13,161 nucleotides of DNA from an uncultured Clostridia bacterium (GTDB lineage: Bacteria; Bacillota; Clostridia; Oscillospirales; Ruminococcaceae), in the NCBI GenBank assembly GCA_937894185.1, contig CALCSA010000419.1, positions 1 to 13,161 of the forward strand, in the 5' to 3' direction. The translations under genes and the position numbers were made by a program. The notes below the pieces were generated by a model that searched no databases, was not told the origin of the DNA, and saw only the letters and a program-made list of their open reading frames with translations. The number at the start of each line of letters is the position of its first letter. The stretch's first letter is position 1. Shown here one piece after another: positions 1 through 6,131 of this stretch.

Positions 1-1055
1 CCTTTGTCGTCCACCGCCTTGACACGGGCCTGGTAGGTGGTGCCGCTGGAGGGTACCGTGGCGGGGATCTGGGGCTGGGTGGTGACGCCGATCTGGGTGT
101 ACACCCCGCTGTCTGTGCGGTGCTCCCACACGTAGCTGATGGGGTTGCCCTCCGGATCGGTGCTGCCGCCTGTGGTGAGCAGCAGGGGTCTACCAGCGTT
201 GGGCTGACTGTATGTAATGCCATCTGGGTCAGTAGGGGGTGTATTGAGGCTGCCACGGATAATAACAATGCCGGAGCCACCAGCGCCGCCAGAGGAGTCA
301 TTGCCAGCACCTCCTCCTCCGCCTCCCCCACCAGTATTGGCAGTTCCGGAGCTTCCGGCGCTATATGCGTTGCCTCCACGGCCACCGCCTCCCGTACCGC
401 CTGAGCCACCTGAACCGGTGCCATATGTATTGCCATTTCCACCACCACCTCCACCACCTCCGACAAAACTCATACTGCTCCATGGTACACCACTGCCACC
501 AAAAGGCCGGTAGGCATTTGATCCCTGACCACTGCCCCCGGATGCAGTCCCACCTCCATAGGCAGATGCTCCTGCGCTGCCGTTTCCTCCGTAGGACCCT
601 CCAGAACCACCTTTTCCGTTTGACCCGGCGTTGTCTGGGCCAACACCACCTCCTCCACCACCAGATCCCCCGGAACCTCCATGCCCTCCTGTGGCTGCGC
701 TTGTAGAGGGCCCCGTCCCGCCGGGATTGCCCGCAGCAGCGGATGAACCAAAAGCAGCCGTTGAACCGCCAGAGCTGCCGATTGAAATAGTGCTAGCCTT
801 ATCCACGGTTACACCGTAAACATTGATCGTGCGTCCTCCTCCGCCACCGCCACCACCAGCATTAAAAGAACCGGAGCAGCCAGCGCCTCCACGCCCACCC
901 CCTCCAACTAAGAATGTATCGCAGGTAAAAGGCTGCCTTGGCGTCAGTGTTCCGCTGGTCAAAAACCGGGCGTAAAACAGGCCAGGGCTGTACTCGTTGA
1001 TGTCCCACGATCCTGTATAGGTAAACGGGGCTAGGCTTTTATCGATGATGGCCAT
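1..1055 (-). CDS. Glycine-rich tail fibre / adhesin, partial (3' end outside window)
   Basis: The frame is open from an ATG at 1055 to the window edge, giving 351 codons without a stop. The ATG shares its first base with the TAA of the upstream collar-fibre gene (TAATG), which indicates translational coupling and fixes the start. Residues 1-48 are a non-repetitive head-proximal part (begins MAIIDKSLAPFTYTGSWDIN). Residues 49-268 are very rich in Gly, Ser, Asn and Ala, opening with TFLVGGGGRGG and closing with GGSGIVIIRG, the typical boundaries of the glycine-rich domain found in many phage tail fibres. From about residue 271 (NTPPTDPDGITYSQP) a beta-rich segment begins (STDPEGNPISYVWEH) that looks like an Ig-like, FN3-like or PKD-like adhesion module and continues outside the window. 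Position after the baseplate and collar genes supports a distal receptor-binding role. The receptor cannot be inferred. Confidence 0.85.
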   Translation of the reverse strand, partial: MAIIDKSLAPFTYTGSWDINEYSPGLFYARFLTSGTLTPRQPFTCDTFLVGGGGRGGAGCSGSFNAGGGGGGGGRTINVYGVTVDKASTISIGSSGGSTAAFGSSAAAGNPGGTGPSTSAATGGHGGSGGSGGGGGGVGPDNAGSNGKGGSGGSYGGNGSAGASAYGGGTASGGSGQGSNAYRPFGGSGVPWSSMSFVGGGGGGGGNGNTYGTGSGGSGGTGGGGRGGNAYSAGSSGTANTGGGGGGGGAGNDSSGGAGGSGIVIIRGSLNTPPTDPDGITYSQPNAGRPLLLTTGGSTDPEGNPISYVWEHRTDSGVYTQIGVTTQPQIPATVPSSGTTYQARVKAVDDK

Positions 1056-1738
1056 TACTCTGTCCCTCCTCTCACGACCATGCGGTTGTTGTCTGGGTCC
1101 CAAATGCCCTCGGGCAAGGCCCCGTCATACCCCTGCCATTGGGGCATGTCGGCGGCGGTAAAGCCCCAAGCAAAGGCCTTGCCCGCAAAGCCGGTGTCCA
1201 GCTGCTCCTGTAAGGATTGTATGGCGTAGTCCTGGCGGCGCTGCCCGTCAGTGGTAACTCGCACAAACTGGTCGTAAGACTCATAGAGCACATAGATGGG
1301 ATCGCCGCTGGGATCAAAGACAATCGTACCGTCAGGGGACGCCTTGATTTGCAGGCGCATGTAGAAGTTGACCGGCACCACGCTGTTTTTATCTCCGATA
1401 TATTCCCCCTGATCCCCGGCAAAATCATTGAGGTATGCACCTTCCTGCTGTGTTTCCGGGTCGATACAGTACAAGCTCAGCTCCCGGTACCAGAAGCCCG
1501 CCTCCAGCGTGCTGCTGGTGATATGGGCAATGATGATGGCAGTTTCGCCTTTATCCTGTATCGCCGGAGTGGGCACGCTCAGCTTGGGGGAAATGGCCGC
1601 GATAAGATCCTCCTGCAGCTGGCCGTTCAGTTTGCCATCACCCAGCACCAGCCGGGTGATCCGCAGCGGATTGGCCGCATGTGCCTTTGCCAGTGCGGCC
1701 TCCCCGAATTTCGTGAGTCTCAGTCCTGTCCATGCCAT
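1055..1738 (-). CDS. Phage tail-collar fibre protein (N-terminal fibre attachment domain)
   Basis: This 227-residue protein begins MAWTGLRLTKFGEAALAKA and contains GFWYRELSLY near residues 81-90 and an SVVPVNFYMRLQI-like stretch. These are hallmarks of the tail-collar fibre N-terminal family (DUF3751-type) that joins side fibres to a myophage baseplate. The body is short, so it is either a stand-alone adaptor or a very short fibre. The long glycine-rich protein encoded next may form the distal part. The ATG directly follows the TAA of the gp48-like gene with no gap, so the two are coupled. The C-terminus (QWQGYDGALPEGIWDPDNNR) resembles the end domain of short collar proteins that contact a second fibre chain, though this last point is inference. 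Confidence 0.85.
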   Translation of the reverse strand: MAWTGLRLTKFGEAALAKAHAANPLRITRLVLGDGKLNGQLQEDLIAAISPKLSVPTPAIQDKGETAIIIAHITSSTLEAGFWYRELSLYCIDPETQQEGAYLNDFAGDQGEYIGDKNSVVPVNFYMRLQIKASPDGTIVFDPSGDPIYVLYESYDQFVRVTTDGQRRQDYAIQSLQEQLDTGFAGKAFAWGFTAADMPQWQGYDGALPEGIWDPDNNRMVVRGGTE

Positions 1739-2308
1739 TTAATCCACCTGCCGTATTTCGATTATTTTTGTGGTCTGTCGGAAGGCCCCCACGTAGATGG
1801 TCCCCTGCATCTCCTGCATTATCGCCAGCTCCAGCTTGGCGCTGGCAGGCTTTTGGTTGTTGATCTCCTGCTGGATGATCTCACGATTGGGGATGACCGC
1901 CTTGGTGCCGCTGATCCACACCGTGGCCTCAGCCCACCGGTCGGGATCGGTTTGGTGCATGGGTTCAATGGTCACATTGTCATGGCCCAGCGCTTTAACC
2001 GCAGTCAGTATTCCCTCGTTAGTCCCGGCCATCTCAGCAATTTTATATTTCTGCAGGAGCCGGAGCCGGTATTGTCTGGCTGTCTCACCCTTGAGCCGGG
2101 GCATGTCCCGCTCCTGGCCGAACACCGGCAGCAGTGCCTCCGCGCAGGTGAGGATCATGGTCTGCTCCCGAACGCTCAGAATGGTATCCTTCAGCCGCTG
2201 CGCCCTGCGTCCCAGCACGGCGGACAGCATCCACCAGCCCGACGCCTTTTTGCCATTTTTTTTGAGAGCCGATGGCAACAGGAAATATAAATACTCCGGG
2301 AAGGTCAT
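1739..2308 (-). CDS. gp48/gpI-like baseplate protein (tail protein I / DUF2313 group)
   Basis: The 189-residue product lies directly after baseplate J and before the fibre genes, the position of Mu gp48, P2 gpI and PBSX XkdU. In those phages the protein completes the baseplate wedge and carries the fibres. The recognisable block is a basic, helical stretch at about residues 67-103 with MPRLKGETARQYRLRLLQKY, then MAGTNEGILTAVKALG. It is followed by a beta-rich C-terminal part. The start at 2308 follows the baseplate J stop by 4 bases, and the upstream ribosome binding site is only a weak GAGGG, so coupling to baseplate J is likely. Placement is firmer than family name, since DUF2313 and P2 gpI are hard to tell apart by eye. 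Confidence 0.75.
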   Translation of the reverse strand: MTFPEYLYFLLPSALKKNGKKASGWWMLSAVLGRRAQRLKDTILSVREQTMILTCAEALLPVFGQERDMPRLKGETARQYRLRLLQKYKIAEMAGTNEGILTAVKALGHDNVTIEPMHQTDPDRWAEATVWISGTKAVIPNREIIQQEINNQKPASAKLELAIMQEMQGTIYVGAFRQTTKIIEIRQVD

Positions 2309-2312
2309 GCCG

Positions 2313-3449
2313 TCACGCCCTCTCTATGGTGATGGTGACGCTGCCCAGCACAATCACCTGATCGGTGGCCAGCAGCAGATCGGCGGCAGGCTCGGTCACC
2401 CGCACACTCTTAGCGGTGGGGATCTCCCCCTTAACCGCCACTACAATGTCGCTGAGGTACAGCTCATTGAGCGCCCGCCCGGAGCTTATCACAAACAGCT
2501 CCCGGATCACCTGCTCGGCCCGAGCGGCGATGCCGTCCTCGCTGAGGTTGGACGGCAGGAGAATGGTCACAGCAATGTCCTGCTCCACCGTCTGGGAGGA
2601 CTTGGCCAGCAGATTGTCATAGGGCCCCGCAATGGTCTGGGCCGCTGCCAATACCTCATCCAGCAGGGCCTCGGATGCTCCACCGATGGGAGAGGTGACA
2701 ATGATGTCGATAGTGCCCTGCCCACGTGGGTGCTGATCATCCACCTGCACATACAGGACTCCCTCCACCGCCTCGCACACACTCTTGTACTTGTTCCGGG
2801 TGGGATGGGTGGCCAGCTCGGCAAAGGCTCCTAGGGTACGGCGGCGCAGGCTCTCGATGTCCTCAATATCCGCACCCTCCCGGGTGATCCAGCCCTCGGC
2901 GTTGGTGATGGTATCCACCGTCTCCAGATGGATGAGGCTGTGGGTGATCTTGCCTGCAGGAACATTGTAGGTGCTGCCGGGCAGCTCCGCCTCTATGGGC
3001 ACCAGCAGGGTATCCGCCCCGATGGAAAAGGTGCAATCATTGGTAGCGATGTAGCGCAACTCCTCACCGTTGGCGGCAGGTGAACTCTTAAACAGATACC
3101 CCTTGGCGATCTTAACGGCGGTGGCCGTGTTGCTGCGGGTCAGGGTGAGGTTGCCCTGGGTTTTAACGGCCTGCTTCCGGGCCTTGCCGTAGTCCCCAGC
3201 CCTGAGATCCAGCCAGTCCACATTGTCGGCGGAGGACACATAGCCGTTGACCAGCATCCGCCGGGCCAGGGCAGTCAGCTCATATTCGATGCGCAGCCAC
3301 ACCCGTAGGAGCATATAAAAGATACCGCCGCTTTTGTAGTTGGTGACGGGATACCCTGCCTCGGCCAGCTCCGCCTTGACCTCCTCCAGCCGCTCCTCCT
3401 CGGTTTGCAGGGGAATAAGCTTATCCAGCAGCTTGCTAATCAATGTCAA
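2313..3449 (-). CDS. Baseplate J-like wedge protein (Mu gp47 / P2 gpJ family)
   Basis: The 378-residue product has the usual baseplate J layout. An N-terminal helical part (about residues 1-90) contains RVWLRIEYELTALARRM and VDWLDLRAGDYGKARK. A beta domain follows with the characteristic ETVDTITNAEGWITREGADIEDIESLRRR block at about residues 176-204, written here only to locate the motif by its key parts: TITNAEG, GADIEDIESLRRR. A C-terminal part has RALNELYLSDIVVAVKGEIP near residues 325-345. In contractile tails it forms the wedge that links the gp25-like sheath initiator to the periphery. It overlaps the gp25-like gene by 14 bases (3436-3449), consistent with coupled translation. Confidence 0.93.
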   Translation of the reverse strand: MTLISKLLDKLIPLQTEEERLEEVKAELAEAGYPVTNYKSGGIFYMLLRVWLRIEYELTALARRMLVNGYVSSADNVDWLDLRAGDYGKARKQAVKTQGNLTLTRSNTATAVKIAKGYLFKSSPAANGEELRYIATNDCTFSIGADTLLVPIEAELPGSTYNVPAGKITHSLIHLETVDTITNAEGWITREGADIEDIESLRRRTLGAFAELATHPTRNKYKSVCEAVEGVLYVQVDDQHPRGQGTIDIIVTSPIGGASEALLDEVLAAAQTIAGPYDNLLAKSSQTVEQDIAVTILLPSNLSEDGIAARAEQVIRELFVISSGRALNELYLSDIVVAVKGEIPTAKSVRVTEPAADLLLATDQVIVLGSVTITIERA

Positions 3450-3834
3450 TCACCTCTATTTCCGTGCGTCCTATGTTGATCCCCAGCCGGTACAGTTCAT
3501 CGTCATCCAGAAGCCGGAAGGCCAGGGCCGCCGTTATGGCGCTTTCTTCCCAGGATACCGTCACCTGGATGCTGTCCACGGCGATCTCTTCATGGGCCTC
3601 CAGCTTGGTGCGGCAGCGCTGCTCGATCTCCAGGGTGGTCAGGTCATCCTGCACCGCTTGGGCAAAGTCCAGCAGCGACCAGCCCCATTCCAGGTCATAC
3701 CAGAGATCCCCCTCGGCGCTGGCCGCCTCCAGCCGGAGCATCTGCAAGAAGCTCTCGCTGCCGGAGATCAGGGTGCAGTCGCCGTTGGTCTGTAGCTGCA
3801 GCTGATTGGTATTGTCCAGGCGCAAATCGATCAT
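3436..3834 (-). CDS. gp25/gpW-like baseplate wedge protein (Mu gp46-like)
   Basis: The 132-residue product has the gp25-like pattern: an acidic N-terminus (MIDLRLDNTNQL), then SFLQMLRLEAASAEGDLWYDLEWGWSL around residues 29-54 (a helix followed by the aromatic W-Y-x-x-x-W-G-W segment), then EIEQRCRTKLEAHEEI and a C-terminal beta pair (DSIQVTVSWEES). Proteins of this family start sheath polymerisation on the baseplate. It starts in an ATGA overlap with the stop of the spike-like gene and ends inside the start of baseplate J, so it is locked into the baseplate gene string. Length matches the family. Confidence 0.88.
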   Translation of the reverse strand: MIDLRLDNTNQLQLQTNGDCTLISGSESFLQMLRLEAASAEGDLWYDLEWGWSLLDFAQAVQDDLTTLEIEQRCRTKLEAHEEIAVDSIQVTVSWEESAITAALAFRLLDDDELYRLGINIGRTEIEVIDID

Positions 3835-4130
3835 GGGATCACCTCATCTATAATCACCGGCTCCCACCGGCCATAGAGCAGGGCAATGGCCACGGTGCCG
3901 CCCACTCCGGCCTCCACCTCCAGGTGGGACTTGACGCCGGGAATCTCGGGCAGCTCTCCGGCAGCCTCATCCACCGGCAGGGGCTTTAGGCTGTACTGCC
4001 ACACCCGGTCGCTGATCTGGGTCATGGCGGTCACCCGGGCCTTGAAGATGGCCGCCTGGGCTATGTGGGGCCACAGCTCCTGCAGGAGCCGCTTGCCCCG
4101 GGTGGTCATGTACTGATCCATCGACGCCAT
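3831..4130 (-). CDS. Short OB-fold spike-like / hub adaptor protein (gpV/gp45 position)
   Basis: The 99-residue product lies between the hub and gp25-like genes, where Mu gp45 and P2 gpV (central spike) are encoded. An N-terminal helix (MDQYMTTRGKRLLQELWPHI) is followed by an OB-like beta pattern: FKARVTAMTQISDRVWQYSLKP, then PEIPGVKSHLEVEAGVGGTV and ALLYGRWEPVIIDEV. Mu gp45 and P2 gpV are about 200 residues and end in a triple-beta-helical spike with an HxH metal site. This protein stops after the OB part and has no HxH. It is therefore probably an OB hub adaptor or a spike lacking its tip. The start is weakly supported by a GGAG 8 bases upstream; a second in-frame ATG lies three codons inside. 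Functional call rests largely on position. Confidence 0.6.
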   Translation of the reverse strand: MASMDQYMTTRGKRLLQELWPHIAQAAIFKARVTAMTQISDRVWQYSLKPLPVDEAAGELPEIPGVKSHLEVEAGVGGTVAIALLYGRWEPVIIDEVIP

Positions 4131-4132
4131 GG

Positions 4133-4765
4133 CTACGGCTCCAGGGTTTGCAGCAGAGAGGTGATGGATTCATCCAACCCCTCCAGCAGCACCGCCTGCT
4201 TGCCCAACAAATAAAAGGCTTCACAGCGATGGTCACCCAAAAGATGGTTGACCATATCCCGCTGCAGGTTACCGGCATATTCCACGGTCTGCCGGATCTC
4301 CTCCAGCGCTGCCCGGATCTGCGTCTGTGGGGCAGAGGCCGGGGGCTGCTCCTCCGGTGCTGCAGGCTGCCAGGTTCCCGATCCGGCTTCCACCGGTACC
4401 TTGACCGTGCGGCAGAGGTTTTGTTTGGCGATGGCCTGCATAACGGTGTCGGTGTCAATCTCAAAAATGGCGGCGATCTCCTCCACCGTCTTGCCCTCCT
4501 GGTACAGCCGGGACAGACGCTCCTTTTTCTTGGAACTCCAGCGCCATGCCGGGTAATCAATTTTTCGCTCCATGGTGACCTCCTTCCCGGTCAGCCTGAC
4601 CGGCTCTCTGTATGTTTCCTGCTCATCCAGCAGGCCGCAATCTTGCAGGGTGCGCACAATGTACCGGCGGCTTTTGCCATAGATGGCAGCAGCCATAGTA
4701 ATGGCGGCAGCCTTATCCTTGCGGCCCCGGATATAGGCGCAGATATCGCCGTCCAGCTGATCCAC
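4133..4765 (-). CDS. Protein with two predicted helix-turn-helix segments, inside baseplate cluster
   Basis: I do not recognise a named family. The best start is GTG 4765, 8 bases after an AGGAGG at 4774-4779; an in-frame GTG at 4774 overlaps that AGGAGG and is less likely. The 210-residue product has a first HTH-like region at about residues 12-46 (KAAAITMAAAIYGKSRRYIV, then RTLQDCGLL). The second, clearer one is at about 76-113 (SSKKKERLSRLYQEGKTVEE, then IAAIFEIDTDTVMQAIAKQN), like a sigma-region-4 or GcrA-type recognition helix pair. A Pro/Ala/Gln-rich linker (about 127-150) leads to a helical C-terminal part (about 151-210). An internal ATG at 4573 (residue 65) has its own excellent ribosome binding site, so a shorter product with only the second HTH may also be made. 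It is encoded between hub and spike-like genes. It could be a late regulator or a structural protein that uses HTH folds. Confidence 0.7.
   Translation of the reverse strand: MDQLDGDICAYIRGRKDKAAAITMAAAIYGKSRRYIVRTLQDCGLLDEQETYREPVRLTGKEVTMERKIDYPAWRWSSKKKERLSRLYQEGKTVEEIAAIFEIDTDTVMQAIAKQNLCRTVKVPVEAGSGTWQPAAPEEQPPASAPQTQIRAALEEIRQTVEYAGNLQRDMVNHLLGDHRCEAFYLLGKQAVLLEGLDESITSLLQTLEP
4579..4585 (-). promoter_or_regulatory. Internal Shine-Dalgarno for ATG 4573
   Basis: Inside the HTH-protein gene the minus strand reads AAGGAGGTCACCATGG, a near-perfect Shine-Dalgarno 5 bases before an in-frame ATG at 4573. It is at least as good as most true starts in this operon. It predicts a second product of 146 residues (4133-4573) that lacks the first HTH. 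Confidence 0.6.
4587..4603. repeat. 17-bp palindrome, possible operator
   Basis: CCGGTCAG-C-CTGACCGG is an 8+1+8 perfect dyad. It lies within the HTH-protein gene, one base upstream of the internal ribosome binding site. The one-base centre suits a protein-bound DNA dyad better than an RNA hairpin. It encodes ordinary residues (PVRLTG), so chance is possible. Confidence 0.45.
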
Positions 4766-4773
4766 CGTGGGCA

Positions 4774-4779
4774 CCTCCT
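4774..4779 (-). promoter_or_regulatory. Ribosome binding site that decides the GTG 4765 start
   Basis: On the minus strand AGGAGG lies 8 bases before GTG 4765. It overlaps the upstream in-frame GTG at 4774 and the TAG stop of the hub gene, so 4765 is the natural start of the HTH protein. Confidence 0.75.
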
Positions 4780-5530
4780 ACGCTCTAAAATACAGTGATG
4801 TGCGAATAAAGCCCCTAGTTTTAGTGGTTACCCGCACCCGGTGAACGGGAAAAGTGCCGCTCAGCTCCGGGTGGGTGATCTTGATCTGCTGGCTGTGCTT
4901 AATAAAAGGCACCGACACGGTGAGTAGCTCCCAGTGGGTGATCTTGATCTGCAGGTCAATGATGTTTTTGCCGTACTCGAAGTGATATAGCTTGGTTTGC
5001 TGGGCAGAGGTGCCCCAGAATAACGTGTCATCCTGAAAGAAAAACTTGGGGGTGATCGGCCAGTAATTGCCCAGGGCACCCAAGGCCTGAATGCCTGTCT
5101 TTTGGAAGATGGGGACGGCAGCCCGGGGCTGGTAGATGCCGGAGTCCAACTGCAAATTGGAGACACCGGCCTGCCCGGCAATGAAGCGGACAATATCCTG
5201 GGGGGTGGCCTGTACAAAGGTGTGGTTGACGGTGACGTCTGCCAGTAGGAGCATACCGTCCTTGAGAAGCACTTCATTGGCATACGATCCACTGGTAAAA
5301 TCCGTGGCGGCATAGCCTGTGAATACGGTATCATAGCTGTCGTTGTACCCCAGCTGGAGCTGCACCCGCTCCCGGTTGGATATGGTGACTGTTTGCTCAA
5401 AAGGGCGGGTAAAGCGGAGCTTGGCCCAATCGTAGTAGGTGTCGGCGCCGGAGCCGATCTCTACCTCCACGCCCTGGGAAAAGATATAGCGCTGGGTCAT
5501 GATCCTGATCTGCGGGGAAAAGAGCTGCAT
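4778..5530 (-). CDS. Baseplate hub protein (Mu gpP / P2 gpD late-control-like, gp27 fold)
   Basis: The 250-residue product sits after the small tail protein and before the spike-like gene, the position of Mu gp44 (P) and P2 gpD. Supporting features are an N-terminal beta region with ADTYYDWAKLRFTRPFEQTV, a TVFTGYAATDFTSG turn typical of hub proteins ('tG.v...'), and a central helix with ATPQDIVRFIAGQAGVSN near residues 108-125. In the tail it would form the ring at the tube tip that binds the spike. At 250 residues it is clearly shorter than Mu gp44 or P2 gpD (about 380), so its C-terminal region is reduced. An AGGAGG at 5538-5543, 7 bases upstream and containing the previous gene's TAG, fixes the start. 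Confidence 0.72.
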   Translation of the reverse strand: MQLFSPQIRIMTQRYIFSQGVEVEIGSGADTYYDWAKLRFTRPFEQTVTISNRERVQLQLGYNDSYDTVFTGYAATDFTSGSYANEVLLKDGMLLLADVTVNHTFVQATPQDIVRFIAGQAGVSNLQLDSGIYQPRAAVPIFQKTGIQALGALGNYWPITPKFFFQDDTLFWGTSAQQTKLYHFEYGKNIIDLQIKITHWELLTVSVPFIKHSQQIKITHPELSGTFPVHRVRVTTKTRGFIRTSLYFRA

Positions 5531-5541
5531 GGTGTCACCTC

Positions 5542-6105
5542 CTAACGGGACGGGGCCGCCCGGTCATCCACGGCGGGGGAGCCTGCTGTCTTGTCCCCCA
5601 GCCGGGGGGCGGTACCCCGATCCTGTGCCAAATACTGCTTGTAGTTGTCGGTCAGGCCCACTGATCCAGTAGCGGAACTGCTGCTGGCCTTGGTAGCCGT
5701 AATGACAAGGGGAGCGTACTCCATAAACTCTAAAGTGGCTGTCCACAAGTCGGACTTGGATTCCCGCTTAACGGTAACTTGCCGGAATAGCACCTTGCTG
5801 ATGCCTGCCGCTGCCGTCTCTGCGGATACCATGGGCATTGGTTGGGGCACCTTCTGGCCCTTGGGCCGGAACAGGGTATGGATACGGGCCGCCTTGGCCT
5901 GAGCCTGCTCCGCCGTGGTGTCCCCGATAATCAGCTCCACCTTGACGGTGGCGTCCTCATATCCTACCGCCTGCTTAGGCTTGACAGCAGCGCCTTTGAC
6001 CTCCACCTCATCGATGGCAGCCTCCCGGGTGATTTCAATGCTTTTGACCACACCGGGGAGGGTAACGCCGCCCGCCTTAATACAATTATCCTCTAAAAAG
6101 ATCAT
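5542..6105 (-). CDS. Small tail/baseplate protein at the Mu gpN position
   Basis: This 187-residue protein lies between tape measure and hub, where Mu encodes gpN (DNA circularisation/baseplate protein). It is much shorter than gpN (about 490 residues) and no gpN signature is visible by eye. Residues 1-135 look like a compact alpha-beta domain (LPGVVKSIEITREAAIDEVE, GYEDATVKVELIIGD, DLWTATLEFMEYAP). The last 45 or so residues are low-complexity (SSSSATGSVG, AGSPAVDDRAAPSR). A tube-to-hub adaptor or distal-tail role is a reasonable inference from place and beta content. Its ribosome binding site (GGGGAGG, 6116-6122, 10 bases upstream) lies inside a perfect 20-bp inverted repeat whose other arm is in the coding sequence, so translation is probably coupled to the tape measure. 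Confidence 0.6.
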   Translation of the reverse strand: MIFLEDNCIKAGGVTLPGVVKSIEITREAAIDEVEVKGAAVKPKQAVGYEDATVKVELIIGDTTAEQAQAKAARIHTLFRPKGQKVPQPMPMVSAETAAAGISKVLFRQVTVKRESKSDLWTATLEFMEYAPLVITATKASSSSATGSVGLTDNYKQYLAQDRGTAPRLGDKTAGSPAVDDRAAPSR

Positions 6106-6131
6106 GCTGCATTACCCTCCCCGGTGTGGTC
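6046..6131. repeat. Perfect 20-bp inverted repeat enclosing the start of the gene at 6105
   Basis: Arms at 6046-6065 and 6112-6131 (plus strand GACCACACCGGGGAGGGTAA and its exact complement) are separated by 46 bases. In the minus-strand transcript the 5' arm begins at the base after the tape measure TAA (6132-6134) and contains the GGGGAGG of the next gene. The loop holds the AUG. The 3' arm codes for VTLPGVVK-type residues. A stem this long should strongly restrict ribosome access. Confidence 0.85.

Noticed and set aside
217..819. Proline-rich open frames on the plus strand
   Set aside because: They are the complement of glycine codons in the minus-strand fibre gene and have no ribosome binding site.
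1..900. Short GGT/GGA-type tandem repeats as a CRISPR or regulatory repeat array
   Set aside because: They are irregular glycine codon runs of the fibre gene with no constant unit or spacing.
1217..2290. A 357-codon plus-strand open frame
   Set aside because: It lies opposite two well-supported structural genes, has no recognisable protein pattern and no ribosome binding site.
1797..2834. A 345-codon plus-strand open frame
   Set aside because: It is antisense to the gp48-like and baseplate J genes and has a non-protein-like composition.
4148..4798. A 216-codon plus-strand open frame opposite the HTH gene
   Set aside because: The minus frame has two HTH patterns, good ribosome binding sites and exact junctions; the plus frame has none.
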